DNA of 64,000 nt, taken from assembly GCF_018812025.1 (NCBI RefSeq), contig NC_063058.1:19118797-19182796 (forward strand), in the 5' to 3' direction. How positions within the stretch are numbered: the stretch's first letter is position 1; each line of letters starts with the position of its first letter. Of the stretch, positions 42,772-55,300 are shown one piece after another. The translations under genes and the position numbers were made by a program. The notes below the pieces were generated by a model. It saw only the letters and a list, made by a program, of their open reading frames with translations, did not search any database and had not been told where the DNA came from. Source of the stretch: Megalobrama amblycephala. Lineage: Eukaryota; Chordata; Actinopteri; Cypriniformes; Xenocyprididae.

Positions 42772-44012
42772 TTCTCGCTTTTTTCTAAATATAGCGACTC
42801 AGGGTTTATTGACAAGAAAGAAAAGTTGCTGTACTTATTTCAAATGCAGGAGGTAAACTGGAAATTCAGTCCATAGTCACTAACTTCACATTTTTTTGAT
42901 AATGTACATGTGTTTTTATGCCTTTTATGCAAACCTACTCATTTGTTTTCTGTGATGTTTTTGATGTTGCTTTGCAAAAATTGCTGATGTAACTTTTTGT
43001 AGAAATTACGAGAGAGACTTGTGATCATTTTGGAAGCATTAGCCAGAATGGGTTTGAAATTATAAACAAATCAAATCATTTTAGCCTTTTTTTGCATAAA
43101 AAACACTCCCTTTTGCATGCAAATTGAGCTATAATTCAATAACATAATAATCAAAACAAAAAGCAGTTGAAGGATGATGTGAATAATTTAATTACTTATA
43201 TGACTTCAATATAATTAATCTAACCACATTAAAGTTGATTATTAAGTTATTAAAGTTGTTATTCTTTAACCTCTTCTTTTTTTAAAGGTAAAAGTCTTTC
43301 TTAGAACTGATAGGAAAACATAGGATTTAACCTGAATGTTTAGATAACAAAAGTTACAATCACTTTAGCTTTCAACATTATCAGGTAAAAGGAAAGAATG
43401 CAAGAGTTCCACCAATATTCGGTCAAATATAGTCTGATTAAATACTTCACATACATTTGCTATACTGACATATTCATAAATCTGAAAATGTATCTGATTG
43501 GGCTCCTGTTAAAAATAGACTTCGGTCTCCTGTTTCAAACTTTCTGATCATTTGGAGGAATGTAAAGATCAGCAGGAAAAGCTCAAGGCTCATTTTAGTT
43601 TTTCTAGTGTTTAGGAATAAAAACATCTGTCCTGCTTCCTATTCATTACATTATTATTCTGATTAATGGTTTCTCATCACCCAACAGGCGTCATATGTAA
43701 ATGTAGGCGGTCATGTTTTGATTCAACTGGATGACGTCACAATAACGCATGAATTCAAACAAGTTATTTTTGCCTTTTGGTTCAATAAATGTATGACGTT
43801 CTTATAATGCCATATAAATGTTCTTTTTGAACTGGGGAGGACATTTTGAGCTCTTTTACTGCAAAAGAGACCAGACAGTGTATGTGGAGTGTCCTTATAT
43901 CTGGTGCCGGGCTGATGAGGTGATTGAAGACAGCTGGTGATGATTGTGGAATGTGTGCAGGTGGTGGACCAGGAAGGATTCTAGGAGATGTAGTGCAGAA
44001 GGTGACAGGCAT

Positions 44013-44588
44013 AGGGTGCTTCTCAATTCTTATTTGTGCATCCTCGTTTCCTTTCCTTGCTTCCTTTCCTCACGTCTTAGCTCCACCTCTTCAGGATGCG
44101 AGGAAAAGATGCGAGGACAGAGGAATTGAATCAAGTGAAATGATATATCCTCACTCCCTTTAGCATCACTTCCAAGCGTCATCAGCTGCACTTCAGGGAC
44201 CTATCCATATGTCAAAAAAGTTTGGTTATTTAAAAAAATTATAATAAATATTAATAAAGCAAGATGCCCCGTTGAAATATATGAGGTATAAAGTTTATTT
44301 AAACTGTAAAAGTAAAGCATACATTTATATTATTGTGACAGATATGGAGGGGGAGGAGAATTTATATGTGCGTCACGTTTCTCGATGAGAAAGACTTCCG
44401 CAAAGGATGCATCTATGTATCCTCGCTCATGACTCCTCAGGAAGCCTCCTCACTCCTCGATCCTCGCCTCCTCGCGGTGCAATTAGAGAATTGAGATGTC
44501 CTTCAAGATGGCTGAGCTCAATCGTTTTCCGGGTCAGAGGATGTAGGACGGAGGAGCGAGGAGACGAGGAGGGATATTGAGAAGCACC
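44013..44588. mobile_element. MITE with GGGTGCTTCTCAATT ends
   Basis: Left AGGGTGCTTCTCAATT, right ATTGAGAAGCACC, flanked by CAT on both sides (44010-44012, 44589-44591). Copy 1 (about 25981) is the empty site GGCATGGTGAC. Rich in CCTCG/CGAGG phrases, non-coding. Confidence 0.85.
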
Positions 44589-46183
44589 CATGGTGACTAA
44601 GATCTTGACAGTACTCCCCCCTCCCGGAAGGTGCAACATTGCTTCAAACAGAATCCAACTGGGGAGGGGGAGGGAGGGAGGTGGAGGCATCCTGAAATGG
44701 AGGCAGGTGACAGACAGGTAAAATATAGGCAGGACAAGGAGCCTCCAGGATGGTACCATCACCCTGGAATCCAGGGAGGTGCCGGTAGCTCAGGAAGCCA
44801 CGGAGGTGCCGGCAGTGTAGAGGGCCAGGGAGGTGTCAGCAGTTCAGGGACACTGGGCGGGGCCAGCAGTGCAGGAACAGGCGTCTTGGGGATGGCCGCC
44901 ATGGCTGTTTCAGGGAGAGTGGACAACTCTGGGACTACCTCCATGGCCGTGTCAGGGAGAGCAGGCAACTCTGGGACGGCCTCCATGGCCGTGTACAGGA
45001 GATAGGAGCATGGAAGTTTCTAATGGCCGCTGTGGCCAGAACACAGGAGAAAGGAGGAGTTTCTAATGGCTGCTGTGGACATGACGAGGATGCTTGTGAT
45101 GGTCACCATGACTGCAACGTAGAAGCAGGGAGAACAGGAGAGTAGGCTGGTCTCTGTGGCCGAGACAAGGGACCAAGAAGCATGGGAAACAAGAATGGCC
45201 ACTTCAGCCTTGACCGGGTAAGTCACCTCCACCCCCCAATTTTCTTGGGAAAAACACCCAATAGCTAGTGCCATAAACAATAGCATTGTGACCTCTGGAC
45301 TCTGGGATAGCACAGGTACTGGGCTGAGCTCTGGGACTCGGGCTGGAGCTGACACTGGAGTAGACTCTGGGACTGGAGATGACACTGAAGCGGACTCAGG
45401 GGCTGGAGCCGACGCGACTGTATTAGAATTGAGTCTGAAGTGGACTTGAGTAAACTTCTGGGCAGACTTATGGATTGGAGCAAACTCAAGAGTGGATTCT
45501 GAATTGGTTTGGACTGTAGCAGACTCTGGATTGATTTTACCTGGTGAAGACTCTAGATTGGCTTGGACTGGAGCAGACTCTGGATTGGACTCTGGGATCA
45601 CAGAAAGAATAAGAGGTCTTTCAGGGGTGGACCTGCTAAGCAGAAGAGTGTAGAGAATGCATTGCTCTAATGTACAGTTATTCACATCTCAATGCATCTT
45701 GGAAAAGAAAAGGTTAGTCCGAACCTTCATGAAACATCTTGAGCATATCATCATCCGGTTAAACTGTAGAAGCCAGCTCCAGGAAATCCTCAGCATACCT
45801 CTCAATTGGACGGCCATTTTGATTGAGGGAGTACAACATATCAATCGAGCGGAGAAGCATGCTCATGCTGCAATAAGGTTGAGGTCTGGTCTTCTGTCAG
45901 GGAAACACAGGTTGGAGAGATGGGTGAGTAGAAAAAGAAAATTCTTTATTGACAAATAGACGAAGTTGACAGAATGAAAGCAACAGGCAGCAATGATGGT
46001 GAATGCAGACAGGGAAATTGCAGGTGAGGTTCCACACACACACTTATAACAGTCACTGAGATGCAATGAATATCTTTCCTTGGTTTGCAGGTTGTCCGTG
46101 TGGAAACTGGAGAACGAGGAGGAACAGGAACATGGAAATTGAAAAGGAGATGGGAATAAGGAGCAGGACACAGAGGTAAGTAT

Positions 46184-46751
46184 AAGTAATGTTCGATTCT
46201 TTAACAAATTCTTTTAAGCTGGTTCTCAGGAAGTAACCAGTTGAGCCAGTTCACAAAATCGAACTGAATCAAACTTTAGTTCCGGGTTGATGAGGCAAGA
46301 TGCACAACCGAAGTAGCATGTCCGACTCAAAAAGAACCGAATGAACCAGTTCAACGAACTGTCGAAGTTTGCAGATGATTTCTAAGGATCCCGACGAGTG
46401 AGTTGCTGACACTGTGCAATGTAAGCTTCTATAATAACGGGCAAAATGTACTGGAAATATGCGTATAACTGGTTTTATTAAATAGGCCTTCATTTTTATT
46501 AAAACATGAAAAAAAAAACTAAACTTTACTATATGGTTTGTGCATGCAGATGTTAAATTATGGAGTTTATAAGTACCATTAACAAGGAGTTGATAAGACT
46601 GGTTTACTCGTTCTATATACTTTAGACATTAAGAACATATGCATTTGTGGATTAATGCCTGTAATGTGTGCTGTAGGTGCTAGGAAAGTTCATTGAGCCA
46701 AACTGTTCGAAAGAACAGGTTCACGGAAATGAATCGGACTGTGCATCACTA
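46184..46751. mobile_element. hAT-like MITE, uninterrupted sister copy
   Basis: Same insertion as 27571-29738 without the Tc1 element. The flanking 8-bp repeats GTAAGTAT (46176-46183) and GTAAGTTT (46752-46759) have diverged by one base. Confidence 0.8.
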
Positions 46752-46987
46752 GTAAGTTTACTTCAGGTGAGTCACGATCCAAGCGATAGCAGTCTTAGCT
46801 ATCGACAAGACCAGACAGCGTGTGTATGTATGGATATATCAGTATCCAGAAGCTTTTCAGGGCTGAACAATGTATTCTTTATATTTGATAATGTATATCA
46901 AAGCAAAAAAAACAAAAACAAAATTCTGGTGTTTTTATTAATACTCTTTTATTCAATTTGACACATATTATAATTATTGTTGTATGT

Positions 46988-49900
46988 TTAATATGGATTA
47001 TTCTTGGCGTGCTCCATGATGGCCATCAGGGCCAGCCAGGTCTCCTCAGCAGTGGGGACGATCTGATTGGCTGGCAAGAGGAAACCATAGCGACCAGTGT
47101 CTCTCAGCTCAAAGGTGTAGGAGTACTTGATGCCCTGATTGTAGGTCCAGTCAACAGTGCCTCCACTGGCTTGGTCTGAGAACAAAACAGAGAAATTGTT
47201 AGCAGGGTAACCGTGATACAAAACTGATATTACGTGAATCTTATTTAACTTACAGATGGTGGTAATGATGCTTCCATATCTGTAGCTAGTGTTATACAAA
47301 GACTGCAACTCAGAGATGGCCTTCCTGGCGAGCTCATGCTGAAGAGACAATACAGATTTCATTTTAAATGTTGTTAAATAAATCTAGAATAGTATGTTTC
47401 CACATGCATACCAGTTCTGTCTTGTCCTTGGCAGGAGTGCTTGTGTATCCGTATGGATAGAGGAGCATCTGGGAATAGCTGTGGATGGACACAAAGGCCT
47501 TGAGGTTGCCGTGAGATTTCACAAAGTCCACAATGGCCTTGACCTCTGGCTCAGAATGAGCACTGGGTCCGCGATAGGTCTCAGAGCATGGGCTACTGCT
47601 GGATCCACCACCTATAGATGAAAAACAGAGAATCACAAGAAAGTATTACATATTATTTAAATCTTTATAAGTTAGAGGTAAAACTTTATTTCAGTAGTCC
47701 ACTTCTACTAACTATAAGTAACTTTGTAGCCAACTACATGTCAACAACCAGTCATTTAGAGTATTAGTAGACTGCTTGCTTGATATCTGCAAACACATAA
47801 TTTTGATGGTCCCCCAACAGACATTCTACTGACTATAAGTAATTTTTCAAGTACGTGTCAACTTATTCTACTAACCCAAACCTAAGAGTCTACTACTCTG
47901 AGAGTTAGTTGACATGTAGTTGCAAAGTTACTTATAGTTAGTAGAATGTCTAAAGTGGACTATAAAATAAGTACACTTGAATTAAAGTGTAACCAAGTTT
48001 AGTGGTCTACCAGCATTCATCAAATTAATTGAGATGTCCAATCAAATCAAAGAAGCCAGGTAGACTCCCCCATCCTGCCCCAAGACGTGGGCCTTAAAGT
48101 ACAACTGCAATCATAAAAGCATCTCACCTCCAAAGCCAGCATCCCAGTTTCTGTTGGGATCAACTCCAACACAGAGGGAGCCAGTGTTCGGCTTTCTGGT
48201 TTTACGCCACATGCGGTCCTTAACCAACCAACCAACCAATTGGATTCCACAAGAAAAAGGGCAAATTTCATTAAAATAGTTGTTCTTTTTAACTGAATGT
48301 GCATGTAATGTCTTCCAGGCATCAAACTCACATTGCTGTGGGTATAGGCGAAACCATCAGGGTTGGTGACAATCTCCAAGAAGATATCATAGTTGTTAAG
48401 GATGTCGGTGAGGACGGGGTCACGTCCGTAGTCGGTCACGATCTACTCAACAAAAAATACACTGGTATAAATGTTTAATTCAATTATGCTGTAGTAGATT
48501 GTATTTCAGAATTTCAAAAGACCTTCTTGGCAAACCAGATTCCGCTGGCCTGGGTGACCCATTCTCTGGAGTGGATGCCAGTGTCAATCCAGAGTCCTGG
48601 ACGGTTCGCTCCAGTGCTGAACTGAGTGATAGAATATTAGTCATAATGAACAAATGGAAATATTCCTTTATCCTGACATAACACTTATAGGCTGCATACA
48701 TTATACTCCAGAGTGGAAACTGTAAAGCATGATTTTTTCTGCAAGTAGTATGGCAGTGAAATAAAATTGCGTCTTGATACCACCTTATTAGCATCTAGCT
48801 AAAAATATAAGCCTAAAAATGACTTGTAGCATAATCAGCTTGTGTGCAATATTCACCGATAGATGATGAACGATGCATACCTAATTGACTCAACTGAAAT
48901 TTAATATTTTCCAGCTTACTATTATTAGCATACTATGATTTGGGACACACTAATCTGGCATATAGATATATGCAAATTGGGATTTAATAATTAATTTCCA
49001 TCTCTATTAAATCCTGCCATATGTAATGACTAACATTAAAGTTTCCTAATAGTAAAATAAGTATAAAGAATATCATACGACTGTTATTGATTGAGTCGTG
49101 ACCTACCTTCAGGACGTTCAAGGGGCGATTCTCATAGCTCTGACCAATCACAATTTTGCTGACCAGATTACTGTTTTCTGCCACAAGCATGTCAATGAAA
49201 GAGTAAATCTGCAAACAGTATGGTGAAGATCAAATGCATGGTTGTGTGTAAAATTAGGTTCTGTAGGCATATATACAAAAATTTAACTGAAGTCATAAAC
49301 ATACTTTTAAAGTACAATAAAACATCATATAGTTTCTTTGAAAATGATGTTAAAAGCTCTGTCTTGTGTTGCACCACTCACAGAGTTCAGGTTATGATAG
49401 GTGGTGTAGACAAAATCATCTGTACTTCTCGGAATGGCGCGATATTTCACCATCTCCCGTTCCTCATCATCCAGCAAATCCTTATGTTACAGAAAGCCAT
49501 CAATTAAGAATTAAATAACTATTTACTGTTATGAAAGTGAATATGACCAGAAGTTTCAGTATTTTTTTAATGTTTTTTTTTAATGGTTTTTTTTTTTTTT
49601 TTTTTTTGACCACAGCTTTGAAATATTCCCACCTGGACATTCTCAATCATGACATCATACTGGATCTGATTGTACGCCAGGAATGCCCTGACAGCCTGGA
49701 GGCTGTGAAAGGGGACACGAACATCCACAGGCAGGGACTCATGAACGGGCTCCATCCAGAAGTCCACCTGAACACAGAGGAAAATAATGTAATATAAAAT
49801 ATTACATTATAATATGAGTATAATATAAGCAATATGTAATAGTAATATATAGTGTTGGAGAAAGTTACTTTTAAAAGTAATACATTACAATATTGCGTTA

Positions 49901-50861
49901 CTCCCTAAAAAAGTAACTAATTGCATTACTTAGTTACTTTTTATGGAAAGTAATGTTACATTACTTTAGCGATATTTTTTCTCATCTGGGCTGGGCTGGG
50001 CTATTTTTGGAAAATGTTAAGGCTCTTTTAAACCAAGGGCCAGATTTACTAACAGCTTGCACCAGCACAAACACTCTTTTAGCATTAAAAAACTAGTGTC
50101 GGAATTTACTAAAGACACGCAGTGCAAAAGTAGCACTCAGTTGTTTTTGTGGCTGACCTTATTGCAGAGTTTCCCTTTCAGATGCAAATTTTATGGGAGG
50201 AGAGTATTTAAATGATTCACGCAATGCAATTTACTAAAGTTTGTGCTAGTCAACACACTTGCACAGAAATGTGTTGTCAGCGCTGCCCTGACGATTTTAT
50301 TAGTAAAATAGTTTAACAGTTTACAAACTTGCAGTAGAGATGCTACCGTACACTTTATTCTTGTCATTTAGCTGTTTTTTTTTTTTTTTTTTTTAAATAA
50401 TGCTGACCACACTGAAACAAATCTAACCTTTATCCCAACAAATCTGAAACAATCAAATGATCTATGGGCTTTCCAGACACTTACCCCGAGCATCGGTTCA
50501 TTTAGTTCCTTCAGGAGAGAGATCTGCTCTCCATCTTTTGCAGTGATCCGAAGAACCTGATCTCTGTAGAAACATTAATACAATATCTAACAATGTTACC
50601 CAGGAACACTCCTCATGTTGTGATCAATAGCATCAATATTCAGAATGATTATAGGCCTATTTTGCATATTTTAGATAAATAAAACAAAAACTGGCACAGT
50701 TCGTTTCTCTGTTTTTCAGTTGTCAGTATAGGATGACATACTAACACATGTTTATTTGAAAGCATAAAGTAAGATATACAAGATTTGTGAACTCACCCCT
50801 CAAAAGTGACTTTGCCAAATACAGCCACAAAAAGAGCTGACAGAACCAGTAACCCCTTCAT
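46988..50861 (-). CDS. cpa1: carboxypeptidase A1-like zymogen (CPA-D)
   Basis: Intact parent of the truncated CPA-B. Exons (minus): 50797-50861, 50485-50563, 49633-49767, 49382-49480, 49107-49208, 48523-48621, 48332-48442, 48128-48218, 47412-47611, 47254-47338, 46988-47175; 1254 nt, 417 aa. Signal [16 protein letters not shown]; the propeptide differs from A/C ([18 protein letters not shown]) but keeps Arg before [29 protein letters not shown] and [11 protein letters not shown] are present. The specificity loop is [10 protein letters not shown], so Val at position 255 and Thr268. It belongs with B and E by 3' sequence (shared ACTCTTTTATTCA 3' flank with an AATAAA on minus at 46948-46953) and by the loop, not with A/C. 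Its introns are compact compared with A and C. Confidence 0.95.
47676..47995. mobile_element. TIR MITE in CPA-D intron 8
   Basis: Same insertion as 31079-31405 in CPA-B. Confidence 0.85.
49853..50300. repeat. fragments of two common fish repeats in CPA-D intron 2
   Basis: 49853-49985 reads GTTGGAGAAAGTTACTTTTAAAAG with alternating AGTAATGTTACATTAC phrases; 50035-50290 starts GGGCCAGATTTACTAACAGC. Both recall dispersed fish MITEs. Boundaries are not resolved. Confidence 0.5.
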
Positions 50862-50901
50862 CTTGCTTCTTGAAGTAGAGTTTCTCATAGTAAGTGCCTC
50901 T

Positions 50902-50909
50902 TTTATATA
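50902..50909 (-). promoter_or_regulatory. CPA-D TATA box
   Basis: TATATAAA on minus, 41 bp upstream of the ATG. The flanks are diverged from A/C yet keep the same layout. Confidence 0.72.
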
Positions 50910-50964
50910 CGCCTGTCATGGTGATGATGACTGGAGTCGAGGAGCTAACGGGGTCAAGGGCTCA

Positions 50965-51045
50965 GACAAACCTGCTGCTTTGGTTCTCACAATCTTATAA
51001 AACACTGATGATGGAGTTTAAGGGATGAGAACATTGCATCTGTTT
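50965..51045 (-). promoter_or_regulatory. conserved CPA promoter block (copy at CPA-D)
   Basis: Matches the A and C blocks nearly base for base (CCTGCTGCTTTGGTTCTC, GGATGAGAACATTGCATCTG), while sequence on the far side (51060 onward) is much less conserved. E-box CATCTG at 51038-51043. Confidence 0.55.
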
Positions 51046-51663
51046 TTTTGCTCGTTTCTAAATATAGCAACAATTGACTGTGTTTTCGTAGAAATCATGT
51101 GAGTGACTTGTGATCATTTTGGAAGCATCACAATGGGTTTGAAATTATAAACAAATCAGTGTTGTGTGTAAATTTTTTTTCACTGAGGCCAGTGAAATTG
51201 TTGACAGAGCGAACACTGAATAAGGTGACTGATAAGAGCAAAAGTCTAGGTGTGTCAAAAAAGTTTTGAACTTATCTGAAAATATAAATAAACTTCAGTC
51301 TCCTGTTTCAAACTTTTGGATCCTTTGGAGGAATGCAAAGATCAGCAGGAACAGCTGAAGGCTCATTTTACTCTTGTATCACTAGTTTTTCTAGTGTTAT
51401 AAAAACATCTGTCCTGCTTCCTATTCATTGCATCATTATTCTGATTAATGGTTTCTCATCACCCAACAGGCATCACATGTAAATGTGGGTGTCATGTGTT
51501 GATGTGTCTGGATGATGTCACAATGTTGCATGGATTCAAAGCGAATTATTTTTGACTTTTGGTTTAATAAATGTATGGCGTTCTTATAATGCCATGCTCT
51601 TTTTGGACTGTGGAGGATGTTTTGAGTTCTTTTACTACAAAAGATTAATTAAAATGGTTTCGG

Positions 51664-51935
51664 TAACACTTTAGGGTCCAATTCACAATGTTAACTGGTT
51701 ACTTATTAGCATCCATATTACTAGGATAGTGACTGATTATTAGTACTTATAAAGCACATATTAATGCTTTATTCTTTATCATATTCTACATCCCCTAATC
51801 CTACCCAGTACCTAAACTTAACAACCTTACAAACTATTAATAAGCAGTAATTAGGAGTTTAATACGGCAAAAGTCATAGTTAATAGTAAGTTAATAGTGA
51901 GAATTGGACCCCAATCTAAAGTGTGAGCATAATTT
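51664..51935. mobile_element. TIR MITE in the D-E spacer
   Basis: Ends GGTAACACTTTAGGGTCCAATTC and the inverse GAATTGGACCCCAATCTAAAGTGT. Non-coding. The remainder of the spacer (51060-51660, 51936-52311) is ancestral spacer resembling that upstream of CPA-A. Confidence 0.75.
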
Positions 51936-52311
51936 CCATATTATGGTCAATAACCAATAATTTGCTCTATATTAAAATTATATACTCTTTTGTCTGAATA
52001 AATTAAAAATAAAACACTAATAACTAAAATAAATTAATTAAAAAAGTAAATTTAGGCATCACAACAAAAATGCTGAAGATTCTTTAATATTACATCAATT
52101 TAATGTGGTAACTGGTAACGTTTTAAAGATGAACTTTAAGAGAGTGCTAGATAATGGCAAAGTTAATCTAAATGTAAAAATAGAGGAAATGAGCATTAAC
52201 AATTAAACATCTAATATCAACCATTACTGATCAATTATGGATATATCCCTTTTCAGGGCATTGTTTTCATTAACACTCTTTTATTCACTTAACACATAAA
52301 AGAAATATTGT

Positions 52312-55300
52312 TTAATATGGATTATTCTTGGTGTGCTCCATGATGACCATCAGGGCCAGCCATGTCTCCTCAGCAGTGGGGATGATCTGATTGGCTGGCA
52401 GGACGAAACCAAAGCGACCAGTGTCTCTCAGCTCAAAGGTGTAGGAGTACTTGATGCCCTGATTGTAGGTCCAGTCAATAGTGCCTCCACTGGCTTGGTC
52501 TGAGAACAAAACGGAGAGATTGTTAGCAGGGTAACCGTGATGCAAATCTAATATTGAGATAATCTTATAAACTTACAGATGGTGGTAATGATGCTTCCAT
52601 ATCTGTAGCGAGTGTTATACAGTGACCGCAGCTTAAAAATGGCCTTCCTGGCGAGCTTATGCTGAAGAGACAATACAGATTTTATTTTAAATGTTGTTAA
52701 ATAAATCTAGAATAGTATGTTTCCACATGCATACCAGTTCTGTCTTGTCCTTGGCAGGAGTGCTTGTGTATCCGTATGGATAGAGGAGCATCTGGGAATA
52801 GCTGTGGATGGACACAAAGGCCTTGAGGTTGCCATGAGATTTCACAAAGTCCACAATGGCCTTGACCTCTGGCTCAGAATGAGCACTGGGTCCGCGATAG
52901 ATGTCAGAGCATGGGTTATTGCTGGATCCAGGACCTATTGATGAAACACAGAGAATTACAAGAAAGTATTACATATTATTTAATTACTTACTTAGTCATT
53001 AATTACTCACCCTCATGTCGTTCCAAACCCATAACACAAATGAAGATATTTTTGATGACAGAATGCTGATTTCCTTCCATAGACTGCTTTGGCAACTGAT
53101 ACTTTAATGCTTCGAAAAGTTCATAAAAAGATCGTAAAACTAATAGTACTGTAGTTGCAAATTTACTCGACCTTACTTTGACCAAGGGAGCTAGGGTCTG
53201 TCCATATAAACTTCCCTCATCCACTTCATGAAGTGGAACGCACTTCAAAATGGCGGCAGGGATTCCCCAAGGGGAAGTGCTTAGGGAAGTTTGCGAGTGC
53301 GTGTCTAAAAGTGGAGTAGAAAGTAGCCATGGACTTCTCCGTAATCCATTGCCCGGACTCATCAGCACTCATTGCTTTCAGGTGTGTCTCATTTACCTTG
53401 TTAGTTCACCCTATATAAGCCTGGTCAATTCTGTCATTCATTGCTAAGTCTTGTCTATGTTTGTACTGCATTTTTGAGCACTTTCCTGGTTTTCTCATAT
53501 TAATGGTTTTGACCCACTGTTTCCTGTTTCCTGGATTACCCTATTTGTCTGAGAGTCCTGTCTGCTTTTTGTTTTGGACTGCCTGCCTGTGTCTTGCCCC
53601 AAGACATGGGCCTTACAGTACAACTGCAATCATAACCTTCATCTCAGGTAACCATCTCACCTCCAAAGCCAGCATCCCAGTTTCTGTTGGGATCAACTCC
53701 AAAACAGCTGGAGCCAGGGTTCGGCTTTCTGGTTTTACGCCACATGCGGTCCTTAAACAAACAGATTCACCATTGAAAAGCAGTCAGTTGGGATTTATTC
53801 CCAAAATATAGTTGTTCTGAATTGAATGAGCATGTAATGTCTTCCAGGCATCAGACTCTAAAACTCACACTGCTATGGGTATAGGCGAAACCATCAGGGT
53901 TGGTGACGATCTCCAAGAAGATATCATAGTTGTTAAGGATGTCGGTGAGGACGGGGTCACGTCCGTAGTCGGTCACAATCTGCTCAAGACAAGACACATG
54001 GTATGTCAATTCCATTTATACCAATAAATCTTTTTTAAAAGCATGTTTGTATTTGCTAACTCAAGAATAAATAGCTTTACCTTCTTGGCAAACCAGATTC
54101 CGCTGGCCTGGGTGACCCATTCTCTGGAATGGATGCCAGTGTCGATCCAGATACCTGGACGGTTCGCTCCAGTGCTGAACTGAGTGAAAGGACATAATCA
54201 CAATGAAAAAAAGCGTAATTATATTACACGTACTGCATTTAAATACACATTGGGAAAGTATGAGATTCAACATCTATTTTGAAGCTGAATAATATAAATG
54301 TTTTGATGTTAAAATACTGCTTAAAGAGTCAGTCATAAGTTACATTTTCTCAAAACTGTAAACAATGTGCTTTAAGAGCGCTATGAAAATTTTGTTTTAC
54401 GTTTAATTCTACACAACTCTGTCTTGGCCAATGGCGTGAGTTGTGGGCTGCGCTATATATGCGTTCACGCCATAACTTGTAAACTGGGAATTTTGTGACA
54501 CCTCCCACTTGACCACTGTACCACCTGCCTGTTGCACATTTATTTAGGACAAAGGTGTCCAATCCTGCTCGTGGAGGGCCACTGTCCTGCAGAGTTCAGC
54601 TCCAACCCCAATTAAACACACCTGAACTAGTTAATCAAAGTCTTACTAGGTAGGTATACTAAAAAACTTCCAGGCAGGTGTGTTGTGGCAAGTTTGGGCT
54701 AATCTCAACAGGACAGTGGCCCTCCAGGGCCGAGTTTGGACACCCCTGATTTAGGCATTGACAGTGTTGCCAAAGAAAAGCATAATTCCCAGTCCGACGA
54801 CGTAAACCACTCAGAGAATGTCATGTGTTGTCATCTCGAAATTACGGTAATTACGACATGGCATGAACGTGTTTGCTCGTTCAAATTTGGCATATAATAT
54901 AATTGACAATTGATCATATAATATAGATAACATAATTAGTAATGAGGAAAGTATGAAATTAGTAAAAATGCTAAATAAAACTTTCAAACTAACCCAGATA
55001 GCAAATTGGTTTTGGGCTAGGTCTGGCTGAGTTTCGGCAGAGATTTTGGCCAACATACCATGTGGAAGTACGGCCCAAGGTTGGCTCAAGTGCTGTTTGC
55101 TGAAAGTCAACCAAACCAAAACTCACCCAGAACTTTACAATGTACCCAGAAATTAACCATTACTGGCCCACAACAGCACTGTAATCCCCAGATGTCAGCC
55201 AGATCTTAACCACAACTTATCCAGAAGCCCCAGAATACACCTGTAACTGGACCAATATTATGCAATATTATTATGATATTATTACGCGAGTTAATCATAA

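Larger units (their letters stand above)
43867..46830 (-). mobile_element. truncated sister of the LTR-like element, C-D spacer
   Basis: Matches 25845-29760 of copy 1, but the left terminal repeat lost its first part (joined at GAGACCAGACAGTG) and the right one (TGTCAGGGAAACACAGG, from about 45897) lost its end. The interior again reads only broken Pro-rich and Glu/Ser-rich minus-strand frames. It carries a MITE (44013-44588) absent from copy 1. Confidence 0.5.
32618..49395. repeat. segmental duplication, copy 2
   Basis: Contains CPA-C, its spacer and the 3' part of CPA-D. The right limit is inferred: beyond the exon 4 position of the junction, CPA-D continues with its own upstream exons, which copy 1 lacks. 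It is shorter than copy 1 because of different transposon content. Confidence 0.85.
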
